64,000 nt of DNA from Methyloprofundus sp. (GTDB lineage: Bacteria; Pseudomonadota; Gammaproteobacteria; Methylococcales; Methylomonadaceae): contig AP023240.1 in NCBI GenBank assembly GCA_016592635.1, forward strand, positions 1,736,001 through 1,800,000, in the 5' to 3' direction. Positions 1-8,940 of this stretch are shown piece by piece; positions within the stretch are counted from its first letter, which is position 1; each line of letters opens with the position of its first letter. The notes below the pieces were generated by a model. It had not been told where the DNA came from, did no database searches, and saw only the letters and a program-made list of their open reading frames with translations. The position numbers and the translations under genes were made by a program.

Positions 1-758
1 CAGGTTATACACCTGCAGCTATTCGTGAGTTTTGTGAGCGTATCGGCGTGACCAAGAAAGATTCGTCGATTGAAATGGGAGTGTTGGAAAACTGCATTCG
101 TGATGATTTGAACAATACCGCTGCACGAGCTATGGCGGTATTAGAGCCATTAAAGGTAGTGATAGAGAATTACCCTGATGGCCAAGTAGAAGAGTTGGAA
201 GCGAGTAATCACCCGCAAAATGAAGTGATGGGTAAACGTAAAGTTCCTTTTGCTAAAGTGGTTTATATTGAGCAAGATGATTTTGCGGAAGTGCCGCCAC
301 CAAAATTTAAACGTTTAATTGCAGGTGGTGAAGTACGCTTACGTGGTGCTTACGTGATCAAGTGCAATGAAGTGATTAAAGATGCGGAAGGTAAAATAAC
401 TGAACTACGTTGTAGTTATGATGTCGATACTTTAGGGAAAAAACCGGAAGGTCGGAAAGTAAAAGGTGTGATTCACTGGGTGTCAGCCGAACATGCCTTA
501 GATGCAGAAGTACGATTATATGATCGTTTATTTAATGTGCCTAACCCTGCTGCTGAGGAAGATTTTTGTAAGGTATTAAACCCTAATTCTTTACAAGTTT
601 TGACGGAAGTTAAAGTGGAAGCGAGTCTTGCCAATGCTGAATTAGGCAGTCGTTTTCAATTTGAGCGTGTTGGATATTTTTGTTTAGATACTGAAGATAG
701 TAGCACCAATAAATTGGTATTTAATCGTACGGTCACATTACGTGATACATGGGCGTAA
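1..758 (+). CDS. glnS: Glutaminyl-tRNA synthetase, C-terminal part (cut by window start)
   Basis: Charges tRNA-Gln with glutamine in the cytoplasm. The frame is open from the first bases of the window, so the true start lies upstream. The visible part begins with the [18 protein letters not shown] segment of the class I GlnRS catalytic-to-anticodon linker. It continues through the two beta-barrel anticodon-binding domains ([42 protein letters not shown]), all of which are conserved in bacterial GlnRS, and it ends at the normal C-terminus. Presence of GlnRS rather than only the indirect GatCAB route fits a gammaproteobacterium. The next gene follows on the same strand after about 40 bases. Identification is from recognised family sequence and is secure; only the N-terminal catalytic half is missing. 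Confidence 0.95.
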   Translation, partial: GYTPAAIREFCERIGVTKKDSSIEMGVLENCIRDDLNNTAARAMAVLEPLKVVIENYPDGQVEELEASNHPQNEVMGKRKVPFAKVVYIEQDDFAEVPPPKFKRLIAGGEVRLRGAYVIKCNEVIKDAEGKITELRCSYDVDTLGKKPEGRKVKGVIHWVSAEHALDAEVRLYDRLFNVPNPAAEEDFCKVLNPNSLQVLTEVKVEASLANAELGSRFQFERVGYFCLDTEDSSTNKLVFNRTVTLRDTWA

Positions 759-801
759 CATAATGTTGATCATATCAGAAAGGTAAATAAGGGTTGTTTT
801 T

Positions 802-1332
802 ATGATGTATGGGCTGCTGGTTTTAATTGTCGTGTTGTCATTTTGGTTATTTAAAAGAAATTGGTATGACCCTGTGCGCGAAGCTCAGTCTTATCGACAG
901 GAAGAGGCCGCACCTTTAAGTACAGCACAAATACAGCTTATTCGGGATTCATGGCAGCGTGTAGCCCCCATGAAAGCTAAGGCAGCTGAATTATTTTATG
1001 GTCGTTTATTTGAGCTGGATCCCGCAGTGAAACCTTTATTTCGGGGTAAGCTAGACTTTCAAGGTGATAAATTAATGACCACTTTAAATGTGGTGGTTAA
1101 TTCATTAGATGATCTAGCAGAAATTGAAGCAATGTTGCAGGCAATGGGAAAACGTCATATTATTTATGGTGTGGAAGCTGCACATTATGAAACAGTAGGT
1201 GCTGCCTTATTGTGGGTTTTAGAGCAGGGCTTACAAGAACATTATACTGAGGAAGTTGCAGAGGCTTGGAGCATTGCTTATGGCTTGATAGCCACTACGA
1301 TGATAGAAGCAGCTTATGCTGAAGAGTCATAA
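802..1332 (+). CDS. Single-domain globin with N-terminal membrane anchor (Hell's Gate globin-like)
   Basis: A haem protein likely to bind O2 or NO. Residues 3-17 are strongly hydrophobic (YGLLVLIVVLSFWLF), predicting a membrane anchor, followed by a short linker and a complete globin fold from about residue 38 to 172. His128 in YGVEAAHYETVG is the probable proximal haem ligand (F8). Gln87 in FQGDKLM sits at the distal E7 position, as in the bacterial haemoglobin group that includes Hell's Gate globin I of Methylacidiphilum. There is no reductase domain, so it is not a flavohaemoglobin. The anchor is unusual, since most relatives are soluble. It starts at tandem ATG codons and lies between glnS and an inverted repeat. 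Function (O2 supply to membrane enzymes or NO detoxification) is inference. Confidence 0.85.
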   Translation: MMYGLLVLIVVLSFWLFKRNWYDPVREAQSYRQEEAAPLSTAQIQLIRDSWQRVAPMKAKAAELFYGRLFELDPAVKPLFRGKLDFQGDKLMTTLNVVVNSLDDLAEIEAMLQAMGKRHIIYGVEAAHYETVGAALLWVLEQGLQEHYTEEVAEAWSIAYGLIATTMIEAAYAEES

Positions 1333-1340
1333 AAACATAG

Positions 1341-1397
1341 GTAGGAGGGGTCTTTGGCCGCGATTTTAAACCAGTCGCGGCCAAAGGCCCCTCCTAC
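1341..1397. repeat. REP-like inverted repeat (23-bp arms)
   Basis: Arms of 23 bases (1341-1363 and 1375-1397) are complementary except for one mismatch and surround an 11-base loop. The arms are GC-rich (GTAGGAGGGG...GGCCGCGA) against AT-rich surroundings. It lies just after the globin stop codon, so it could act as a terminator or mRNA 3' stabiliser, but it lacks a T-run. It looks like a dispersed REP/MITE-type palindrome. Confidence 0.75.
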
Positions 1398-1409
1398 ATT
1401 AAAGCATTA

Positions 1410-3488
1410 TTGATGATGCAGTATGTTTCTACAGTATTAAATAGCTGTCTTATCAGTGGTATTATAGCGTTGCTTTCAGTAGCCAATGTCTCTGCAATAG
1501 AGTCAATAAATTTATCTGCACAAACAATATCAGCAGATAACTGGACGCTATATAATAGCAAATTAACACTTCACCACTTAGGTGAAGCTAGCCCACAAAT
1601 TTCTTTAGTGGCAGCCTCACTTGCATTGCCACCTCCTTTCGATAAAATCCAACTAATAAATATTCGTTGTCAGCAATTTTATTGGCAGGAAAATGATCTG
1701 AATTGCGCGCAAGGAATAGGCGATATTGTAGGCGCAACATTCCCCGCAATTACGTTTAACTTTACTCTAAAAGTGCAAGATGGCGAAGGTAGCTTACAGA
1801 TTAAACAATTGAGTTTATTTGGAGGGCAACTTGAAATTGATGCCAATGAAACTCAAGGCAAGTGGCAACTTAAGTTAAAAACTAGCCATATTGACGTAAG
1901 CAAATTATCAACTTTGCTTACTGTACCTGCATTAACAGTACAGCAAGGCAATATAAGTATGAAAATTGAGCTAGACGGCAAAGGGGAAAACATTCAGGAG
2001 CTATTGCTGACGGCAATATTAAATAAGTTATCTGTTCAGGATCAGCAGGGGAGCATTGCAACAGAAGATTTAGTAGTTAAAACTGAACTGAAGGCTTCGC
2101 AAACAGAGGGTGCTTGGCAATGGCAACTTAATAGCAAAATACTTGCTGGTAGTTTGTATGTGGATCCGATTTATTTGGCTATTACTGATGCGGAACCTAT
2201 TACATTAGCAGCACATGGTTTTTGGAACCCTGCGCACAAAAAAATAAATATTAATACAGTAAAATTAGAACATACTAATATTTTTCAGTTGCAACTTGAT
2301 GCTGGCATATTGAATTATCAAGATACCATTGAACTGCAAACAGCACAATTAGCGCTTAAAATTCCAGAGTTGCAAGCAGTTAGTGCGACCTATTTAACGC
2401 CTTTTTTAGCGGCTAGTAATTTTGCAGGTATCAGTTTAATGGGGGAGTTAACAGCTGACCTAGTATTGCAGAATAATGGCCTTACGAGTATGGCAATTAA
2501 TTTTGAGCACTTAATGCTTCATGATACGCATCAACAGCTACAGATAAATGATGCAGAGGGTCAATTTAATTGGGCAGTAGGTGCTGAACAGCAGCAAGCT
2601 TCCTATATAACTTGGCAGCAATTACGAGTCAAAGCCATCCCTTTCGCCAAAGGACGCTTGGATTTTAGTAGCTATGCTCGCCAACTAAAGTTATTGCAGC
2701 CAGCGAATTTACAAGTATTAGATGGTATTTTGTCCATCAAGGAATTTAGTTTTGTAGCTGTGCAAGGTGATGATGTCGAAGTACACTTAGAAGCTTTTCT
2801 GCATGAATTATCTTTAACACGGTTAACAGATGCTTTAGGTTGGCCTCCAGTGACGGGCAAAATAAGTGGCTATATTCCTTCGGTACGCTATCAAAATAAG
2901 ACTATACAGTTAGACGGGCAGTTAAAAATGCAGGTTTTTGGTGGCGAGGTGATTATCAGAAAATTAGCATCAGCAGGATTATTTTCGGCTTTGCCGCAAC
3001 TATATACAGATATTGAGTTTGATAATTTAGATTTGTTGGCAATCACTAAACGATTTGAGTTAGGGAATATAGAGGGGCGATTATCTGGGTTTGCTTTAAA
3101 TGTATACTTGGAAAATTGGCAGCCGGTTACTTTCTATACTTGGTTGGGCACCCCTGAGTCTGACAGCGGCATGCATAAAATCAGCCAGAAAGCGGTTAAG
3201 AATATTGCTAGTATAGGCGGTGCAAGTGCCGCTGATGCAATTTCTAGAAGCTTTTTGGGTTTATTTGATAGTTTTTATTACCAAAAGCTAGGATTTGGTT
3301 GCTATTTATACCAAGGTGTTTGTCAGATGATGGGAGTCGCTGCTGCAGAGCAAGGCTTTTATATTATCAAAGGTGGTGCTTGGATACCAAGAATAGAAGT
3401 CGTTGGTTATAACCCACGTATGGACTGGGATATATTGGTACAACGGCTCGCTCGAGTCGTTAACACGGGTCAGGTTGTTATTGAATAA
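1410..3488 (+). CDS. ydbH: YdbH-like AsmA-family intermembrane lipid transport protein
   Basis: Probable bridge-like protein carrying phospholipid from inner to outer membrane, as for E. coli YdbH (with TamB and YhdP). The protein has 692 residues, shorter than E. coli YdbH (about 880). An N-terminal hydrophobic segment to about residue 30 serves as signal/anchor. The long body is beta-rich with many alternating hydrophobic residues, typical of the AsmA/TamB groove. The C-terminal block (FGCYLYQGVCQMMGVAAAEQGFYIIKGG, then GYNPRMDWDILVQRL) matches the conserved YdbH C-terminus. The next gene encodes a YdbL-type protein 12 bases downstream, reproducing the ydbH-ynbE-ydbL context. No separate ynbE is seen. 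The start is a double ATG; a weak alternative lies three bases downstream. Confidence 0.8.
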   Translation: MMMQYVSTVLNSCLISGIIALLSVANVSAIESINLSAQTISADNWTLYNSKLTLHHLGEASPQISLVAASLALPPPFDKIQLINIRCQQFYWQENDLNCAQGIGDIVGATFPAITFNFTLKVQDGEGSLQIKQLSLFGGQLEIDANETQGKWQLKLKTSHIDVSKLSTLLTVPALTVQQGNISMKIELDGKGENIQELLLTAILNKLSVQDQQGSIATEDLVVKTELKASQTEGAWQWQLNSKILAGSLYVDPIYLAITDAEPITLAAHGFWNPAHKKININTVKLEHTNIFQLQLDAGILNYQDTIELQTAQLALKIPELQAVSATYLTPFLAASNFAGISLMGELTADLVLQNNGLTSMAINFEHLMLHDTHQQLQINDAEGQFNWAVGAEQQQASYITWQQLRVKAIPFAKGRLDFSSYARQLKLLQPANLQVLDGILSIKEFSFVAVQGDDVEVHLEAFLHELSLTRLTDALGWPPVTGKISGYIPSVRYQNKTIQLDGQLKMQVFGGEVIIRKLASAGLFSALPQLYTDIEFDNLDLLAITKRFELGNIEGRLSGFALNVYLENWQPVTFYTWLGTPESDSGMHKISQKAVKNIASIGGASAADAISRSFLGLFDSFYYQKLGFGCYLYQGVCQMMGVAAAEQGFYIIKGGAWIPRIEVVGYNPRMDWDILVQRLARVVNTGQVVIE

Positions 3489-3500
3489 CAGGAATATATT

Positions 3501-4088
3501 ATGCAAAAAATACCCTTTTTAATGGTTTTATTTTTAAGTGCTTGTGTCACTATTAATATCTATTTTCCTGCGGCGGCAGTTGATAAAGTTGCTGATGAGA
3601 TCATTAAGGAAATTCAGGAGGATAGTTCAGACGCTACTCAGCAAACCCCCGCTTCTCAAGCACAGTTATCTATGTGGGAAATTAGAGCTTATCAATTAGT
3701 TGATCGTGCTATTGCAACCGTGATTTCTTCAGCGCATGCTGAGCCAAATTTGGCAGTTGATACGATTGAAATTAGGCGTGTAAAAGCGAGTATGCGTACA
3801 CGCTTTGCCGATTTGAAAGGAGTATACAATCAAGGTCTGATTGGTATTACCACGGAAGGCTTATTGACTCATAAAACCAGCATCCCCTTAAAAGATCGTA
3901 ATAAGGTTAATAAATTAATTCAAGCTGAAAATGCTGATCGCAAGTATTTATACCAAAGTATTGCCAATGCAAATGGGCACCCGGAATGGTTTGCACAAAT
4001 CAAAGCTGCCTTTGCCAAGAAGTGGATAAATAATGCCCAAGCTGGATGGTGGTATCAGGATAGTAATCAGCAATGGCAGCAAAAGTAG
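3501..4088 (+). CDS. ydbL: DUF1318 (YdbL-type) lipoprotein, partner of YdbH
   Basis: Envelope protein of 195 residues. The N-terminus MQKIPFLMVLFLSAC is a lipoprotein signal with Cys15 as the lipidated residue, followed by VTINIYFPAAAVDKVADEII, the segment common to DUF1318 proteins. The C-terminal third (LIQAENADRKYLYQSIANANG ... AGWWYQ) is the DUF1318 domain found in E. coli YdbL. E. coli has a small lipoprotein YnbE and a separate soluble YdbL; here one lipidated protein seems to combine both roles (inference). It is co-directional with the YdbH-like gene at 12 bases, so operonic expression is expected. A second Cys-free middle region (residues 40-90) shows no recognisable motif. Confidence 0.8.
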   Translation: MQKIPFLMVLFLSACVTINIYFPAAAVDKVADEIIKEIQEDSSDATQQTPASQAQLSMWEIRAYQLVDRAIATVISSAHAEPNLAVDTIEIRRVKASMRTRFADLKGVYNQGLIGITTEGLLTHKTSIPLKDRNKVNKLIQAENADRKYLYQSIANANGHPEWFAQIKAAFAKKWINNAQAGWWYQDSNQQWQQK

Positions 4089-4145
4089 GGTAATACTTTA
4101 TTTCTAGACTATTCTTTTAGTAGACTTTGACGTGTAATTTATTTT

Positions 4146-7022
4146 ATGAAAGAACCATCACATAAGCTCCTAAAACAGAGTGTTGCTTGGCGACACAGTA
4201 TTTTAACTAAAATAAAAGCTTGGTTTTTCTTGATTATGTTGGGCTTGTTGGCTGTTTCTGCTTATTCAATAGATCGGTTAATTTTGCCTTTGCTGGAGCA
4301 AGAAACTACTAAATTAGTTATTCGTGCAGGTAATGCAATGGTTGCTGATGTTAATGAGAAGCTGGTTGTTGCTAAAACCTTGGCTGTTTCATTAGCTAGT
4401 ATTGTCAGTAAGTTACCACAAGACGAGGCTCTTTATAAGGACTTGATACCACAAGTTTTTAATACAGAAGAACTGAAAAATTTTATTGCGGGTGGTGGGG
4501 TTTGGCCTGAGCCTTTTTTATTTGATGCTAAAAAGGCAAGGCGTAGTTTTTTTTGGGGGCGTAATCAAAATAATGTTTTTGACTATTACGATGACTACAA
4601 TGACCCTAAAGGCACTGGTTACCACCATGAAGAGTGGTATGTGCCGACTCGCTATATTAAGCAAGATCATACTTATTGGTCTAAATCTTATGCCGATTCT
4701 TATTCTCATCAGCCTATGGTAACCAGTTCAGCTCCTATTTATAGAAATGGGCAGTTTTACGGTGTCAGCACTATTGATATAAAACTTGAAGGTATTCGAG
4801 ATCTATTGAAAAAGCATGTCGAATCATTAGGCGGCTATGCTTTTATGTTGGATCGTAATGGGCAGTTTATCTCTTTTCCTGAACAGAATTTAGGTTTAGA
4901 TTTATATCATAATGATGAATATGTCACTATCGATGACTTAGCTAAACAACATAGTGCTTATAAGCAGTTTCAAGTCGTGCTGGAACAGATAAATTCTGAA
5001 GATAAGCAAACGGAAAAATCAATACTTGCAGAAAGTATTGCTCAGGAAAGTTATCAAATTAATAGCCAGGAAGCACAAGTTATTGCTGCTATTATTAACG
5101 ATCCATTACCAGAAACAAGTAATTATTTTATTCGCTCGTTTCAAATTGAGCAGGATGCTATTTATGAAGCCGCAGCGACAGGCATGTTATTTAGAATACC
5201 GAGTACACACTGGACTTTAGGTATTGTTATTCCAAAGCATATTCTTTTTTCATCGGTAGCAAATATCATTAAAAAAATAGCCGAATATCAGTTGATAGCG
5301 ATACTGGTTTTTATGGTGGCAATATTTTTTATTTTACAATGGATATTGAAGTGTCCTTTAAATTCGATTATTAAGCAGTTAAAAATATCCGCAAAAGAAA
5401 ATAGGTATCAAATCATTGAGTACCCTAGAGCGGATGAATTGGGAGTTTTAGCAGATTTATTTAATAAAAATACTGAATTACTGAAACAATCAGAAGCCGA
5501 GTTAACAGACAAAACATTGTTGTTACAAGGTGCGCTTAACTCGGCAAATGCCGGGACTCTTTTTTATAATGTTAAAGAAAACACATTAAGCTGGGATGCA
5601 CGTAGTTGTGCTATTTTTGATGTGGATCCTAATAAATTTGCTAATAACTATCAGGCATGGCAACGGTGTGTACATTCTGAAGATATTGCAATTGCTGAAG
5701 CTCAGTTTTTAACAGCTGTTACGGATAAAACAGTACGTGATTTCGAAATGGAGTATCGAGTTGTCACTAAAAATAAGCAGTTACGCTGGGTGCAGGTTCA
5801 TGTTGAAATTTTAAGGGATCAAGCAGGAAATGCAGTTTCTTGTAGTGGCTTGCACCTTGATATAACCAGTAAAAAATTAGCCTCTCAAAAATTACAGGAG
5901 TCGGAACAACGCTTCCATACTTTATTTAATTTACTACCCGACTCTATTGTTTTATTAGATTGGGAAACATTTAAAGTGTTGGAATTTAATACTGCAGCAC
6001 ACACTTTATTAGGCTACACCCGTGCAGAAGTTGCTGATTTTACCATTGTCGATGTGAACTGTGACGTGGATGAGAGTAATGCTATTGACCGGCAGAATAC
6101 AATAAAACAGAGTCGTAAAGGCAAGTTTGAGGCCAGACATCGATGTAAAGATGGCACTATATTGGATAGGTTGGTTATTTATAATACGATTAAATTACAT
6201 GGTAGGGATGTTATTCTCCTTGTATGGCACGATTTAACAGAGAAAAAAGCAGCAGAACGCTTGCAAATGGAAAAGGAAGCTGCCGAGTTAGCTAATATGG
6301 CTAAATCAGAATTTTTGGCGAATATGTCGCATGAATTGCGTACGCCGATGCATGGTATTTTAAGCTTCTCTAATTTTGGCATCAAGCGTTTAGAAACGGC
6401 ACCTTTGGAAAAGCTAGGTAAATATTTTCTGCGCATTAACGAAAGTGGAAATCGCTTACTACTGCTTTTAAATGACTTGTTGGATTTATCCAAACTAGAA
6501 GCAGGGAAAATGACTTTTGACTATGCTCATATCGATCTAGGGAGTATTGTTGAAAGTTGTGTGGCTGAGCAGCAAGCTAGATTGGATGAAATGCATTTAA
6601 CTATTGCGATTAAGGTCAATGCTTCTACAAGAGTGCATTGTGACCCAGTAAGGATTGGGCAAGTAGTTACTAATTTCCTTTCTAATGCGATCAAGTTTGC
6701 CCCTGCCCAAAGTAATATTAATATTGAAATTAAGCAGGAAATATTAACACTGATGGGTGGTCAAAAGGTTGAGGGGATACAGCTTAGTGTTGCTGATAGT
6801 GGTATGGGCATTCCGGTAGATGAATTGCAAACTGTTTTTGATAAATTCATTCAAAGTTCAAAAACCAAAACGAATGCGGGTGGTACGGGGCTTGGTTTGT
6901 CGATTTGTAAAGAAATCATCAAAGGGCACCAAGGGCAACTATGGGCTGAGAATGGCGATCATGGTGGAGCTATTTTTTATTTTCTAATCCCTATTATAGC
7001 TTTGGAAATGAATGATGTATAA
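4146..7022 (+). CDS. Membrane sensor histidine kinase (Cache-HAMP-PAS-PAS-HisKA-HATPase)
   Basis: Senses an extracytoplasmic ligand and phosphorylates response regulators. Order in 958 residues: membrane segment about 24-46; large periplasmic double-Cache-like domain about 50-360; second membrane segment about 377-398; HAMP-like linker to about 450; two PAS domains (about 470-580 and 595-705); HisKA with phospho-acceptor His729 in NMSHELRTPMHG; HATPase with N box (NFLSNAIKFAP), DSGMGIP and GGTGLGLSICKE. There is no attached receiver, so separate regulators must be used. Its 3' end overlaps the ATG of a MASE1 kinase gene (now truncated), showing that the two once formed an operon. Undoing the inferred inversion would place three receiver proteins directly downstream. 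Confidence 0.9.
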   Translation: MKEPSHKLLKQSVAWRHSILTKIKAWFFLIMLGLLAVSAYSIDRLILPLLEQETTKLVIRAGNAMVADVNEKLVVAKTLAVSLASIVSKLPQDEALYKDLIPQVFNTEELKNFIAGGGVWPEPFLFDAKKARRSFFWGRNQNNVFDYYDDYNDPKGTGYHHEEWYVPTRYIKQDHTYWSKSYADSYSHQPMVTSSAPIYRNGQFYGVSTIDIKLEGIRDLLKKHVESLGGYAFMLDRNGQFISFPEQNLGLDLYHNDEYVTIDDLAKQHSAYKQFQVVLEQINSEDKQTEKSILAESIAQESYQINSQEAQVIAAIINDPLPETSNYFIRSFQIEQDAIYEAAATGMLFRIPSTHWTLGIVIPKHILFSSVANIIKKIAEYQLIAILVFMVAIFFILQWILKCPLNSIIKQLKISAKENRYQIIEYPRADELGVLADLFNKNTELLKQSEAELTDKTLLLQGALNSANAGTLFYNVKENTLSWDARSCAIFDVDPNKFANNYQAWQRCVHSEDIAIAEAQFLTAVTDKTVRDFEMEYRVVTKNKQLRWVQVHVEILRDQAGNAVSCSGLHLDITSKKLASQKLQESEQRFHTLFNLLPDSIVLLDWETFKVLEFNTAAHTLLGYTRAEVADFTIVDVNCDVDESNAIDRQNTIKQSRKGKFEARHRCKDGTILDRLVIYNTIKLHGRDVILLVWHDLTEKKAAERLQMEKEAAELANMAKSEFLANMSHELRTPMHGILSFSNFGIKRLETAPLEKLGKYFLRINESGNRLLLLLNDLLDLSKLEAGKMTFDYAHIDLGSIVESCVAEQQARLDEMHLTIAIKVNASTRVHCDPVRIGQVVTNFLSNAIKFAPAQSNINIEIKQEILTLMGGQKVEGIQLSVADSGMGIPVDELQTVFDKFIQSSKTKTNAGGTGLGLSICKEIIKGHQGQLWAENGDHGGAIFYFLIPIIALEMNDV

Positions 7023-7185
7023 ATTATTTTTTGAGGTATTACGCCAGCTCGGTATTGCTGTTGTTTATTTTTTAGTCGCCTGTGTTGCATTAGAATTTGC
7101 TACCTTGGAAGTAGGAGCGGTTATTATTTGGCCTTCTTCAGGCGTTGGTTTGGCAGCTTTAGTACGGTTTGGACAAAAGTCGGCG
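7012..7185 (+). pseudogene. 5' fragment of MASE1-domain histidine kinase
   Basis: Start of a second kinase gene, overlapping the preceding kinase by 11 bases (ATGATGTATAA). The product MYKLFFEVLRQLG... followed by EVGAVIIWPSSGVGLAALVRFGQKS is the N-terminus of a MASE1 membrane sensor domain, including its WPxSGxxLAAL signature. It breaks off near base 7185, where the sequence becomes an IS630-type transposase in another frame. The missing remainder of a MASE1 kinase, starting close to where this one stops, is found on the opposite strand at 15626-13868. Only about 15-20 MASE1 residues would be absent between the two pieces. The pairing is inference from domain content, context and shared IS halves. 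Confidence 0.8.
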
Positions 7186-7414
7186 ATACACCTAAGCATG
7201 CTTCATGGATGAACCAGATTGAAATCTGGTTTGGAATATTAATGAAAAAAGTCATCAGGCGAGGCAATTTTGTTTCACAGCAGGACTTGAAAGGCAAAAT
7301 TCAAAATTTCATGGATTACTTTAATGAAACGATGGCCAAACCATTCAAATGGACATACAAAGGGAAGGCGTTGACCGCAAAGATATATTATTAATTATTT
7401 AAGGGGTACGGTAC
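7186..7414 (+). mobile_element. 3' half of an IS630-type element
   Basis: Encodes the C-terminus of an IS630-family transposase (DTPKHASWMNQIEIWFGILMKK ... NFVSQQDLKGKI), ending at about 7394. It finishes with a terminal inverted repeat whose inner part (ATTAATTATTTAAGGGG) mirrors the left end at 15627-15651, with 20 of 25 positions matching. A TA dinucleotide, the usual IS630 target, lies just outside at 7415-7416. The first two thirds of the element are missing here; its 5' half is at 15627-15960. The left boundary is a fusion with the MASE1 fragment. Confidence 0.85.
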
Positions 7415-8475
7415 TAGTCAGTATACGTTTCTCTGATGATTAATAATTTATCCAACACCTGATTAAATATTTCAACCAGCGAAGGGTCAAAATGTTTACC
7501 TGACTCTTCGTTTATTAAATTGACTGCATCTTCTATCGACCATGCCTTTTTATACGGCCTATCCATAGTCAACGCATCAAACACATCTGCAACAGCAGTA
7601 ATACGGCCATATAAATGTATATCTGTGCCCTGCAACCCTGCAGGATAGCCACTGCCATTCCACTTTTCATGGTGAGTTAAAGCGATCACCCCGGCATTTT
7701 TTAAAATACTACTTTGTGATCCTTTTAAAATATCATAACCAAATTCAGCATGTTTTTGCATAAATTCCCACTCATGCTTATCCAACTTACCTTTTTTTAA
7801 TAGAATATTATCAGGAATACCAATTTTACCAATATCATGTAAGGGTGCAGCAAATCGGATCAGCTCAGCTTCTCTAGCACTAATCCCTAGTGCTTGTGCA
7901 ATGATTTCTACATAACGTCCCACTCTTATAGTATGTGCAGCCGTTTCATTATCTCGATATTCAGCAGCTAACCCCAAGCGCTCAATCATCTCTTGCTGGG
8001 TATCTAATAAATCCTGTGTGCGTTGTTGCACAATACTTTCAAGATTATGCGAGTATTGTAAATTCTCTTTATGCGCCAAGTGCATTTCCAATAAATTACG
8101 CACCCGCCTGATGACTTCCTCATCATCAAAAGGCTTACTTAAAAAATCTCGCGCTCCTATTTCCAAAGCTTGCAAACGTGTTGCTCTGTCACCTGAGGCA
8201 GTCACAACCAAAACTGGTGGCTGTGGCACATGATTAATATCTGTAAAGCGCTGCATAACTTCAAAACCAGTTAATACAGGCATATTCAAATCTAATAGTA
8301 CTATGTCTGGTGGTGTTGCTTGGTAATATTCAACTGCTTTTACAGGGTCACTGAAATAAGAAATATTGGTATAATTTTCTTGCTCTAATAGCCCACCAAC
8401 TATTTCCAAATTAATTTCTTCATCATCTATCACGAGAATAGATGCGTTCTCAAAATCTTGTAAGTCTGTTAACAC
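7414..8475 (-). CDS. Response regulator with HD-GYP domain (cyclic-di-GMP phosphodiesterase type)
   Basis: Receiver domain at residues 10-125 with DDE acidic pocket (17-19) and phospho-acceptor Asp62 (LLDLNMP). A coiled linker (about 130-170) leads to an HD-GYP domain at about 172-345 with HDIGKIGIPD and HHEKWNGSGYP. Family members hydrolyse cyclic-di-GMP in response to phosphorylation, so this probably lowers c-di-GMP on kinase input. The length of 353 residues is normal for RpfG-like proteins. The stop codon is odd: its TA is the IS630 target dinucleotide and its G is the first base of the IS end. The original protein may therefore have ended at this point or run slightly further. The gene diverges from the PAS-PAS kinase at 8941. 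Confidence 0.9.
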   Translation of the reverse strand: MLTDLQDFENASILVIDDEEINLEIVGGLLEQENYTNISYFSDPVKAVEYYQATPPDIVLLDLNMPVLTGFEVMQRFTDINHVPQPPVLVVTASGDRATRLQALEIGARDFLSKPFDDEEVIRRVRNLLEMHLAHKENLQYSHNLESIVQQRTQDLLDTQQEMIERLGLAAEYRDNETAAHTIRVGRYVEIIAQALGISAREAELIRFAAPLHDIGKIGIPDNILLKKGKLDKHEWEFMQKHAEFGYDILKGSQSSILKNAGVIALTHHEKWNGSGYPAGLQGTDIHLYGRITAVADVFDALTMDRPYKKAWSIEDAVNLINEESGKHFDPSLVEIFNQVLDKLLIIRETYTD

Positions 8476-8940
8476 ATTAATGCCTGATTATACTTCCTGC
8501 AATCAACAATAGCCTTGGATTTTACAGGTATTCTAACTATAATGGAATGCATATTAAATCGTTAGAACTTAGGTCTAAACATCCAACATACCAATAACTT
8601 TAAACAGTTAGATGTGCATAGACAATGCCTCATCACTCGCCACATTCAAACTGAGCAATAAAGCCCTTCTGCAACACGAGTGCTAGAAACCAAGTGCAAA
8701 CTTTAAGTATAGCTTAGGTGCTTGACTTCACAGATATACTTGAAAAATAGGCACATAATTAATTACACAGCTATATATTTCTAGTACAAATAAATTTCGA
8801 ACCTACACTTCCTTATATATTCCACTATGCTTAATGATTGAGCATTTTATAAAAAATGAAACTGTCTTGTCTTTTGTCCAGTGTTGTCACCCTCATTCCT
8901 TAAGGTGTGAACTTTTCATACAATAGCTAAAAACCATATT
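8476..8940. other. Divergent intergenic region between HD-GYP regulator and PAS kinase
   Basis: About 465 AT-rich bases between two divergently transcribed genes, presumably holding both promoters. I see no RNA gene, no long open frame and no convincing inverted repeat. A purine-rich ribosome-binding site for the 8941 gene is not obvious either. Confidence 0.5.

Noticed and set aside
4146..7022. Hybrid histidine kinase
   Set aside because: No receiver domain follows the HATPase; the protein ends about 10 residues after it.
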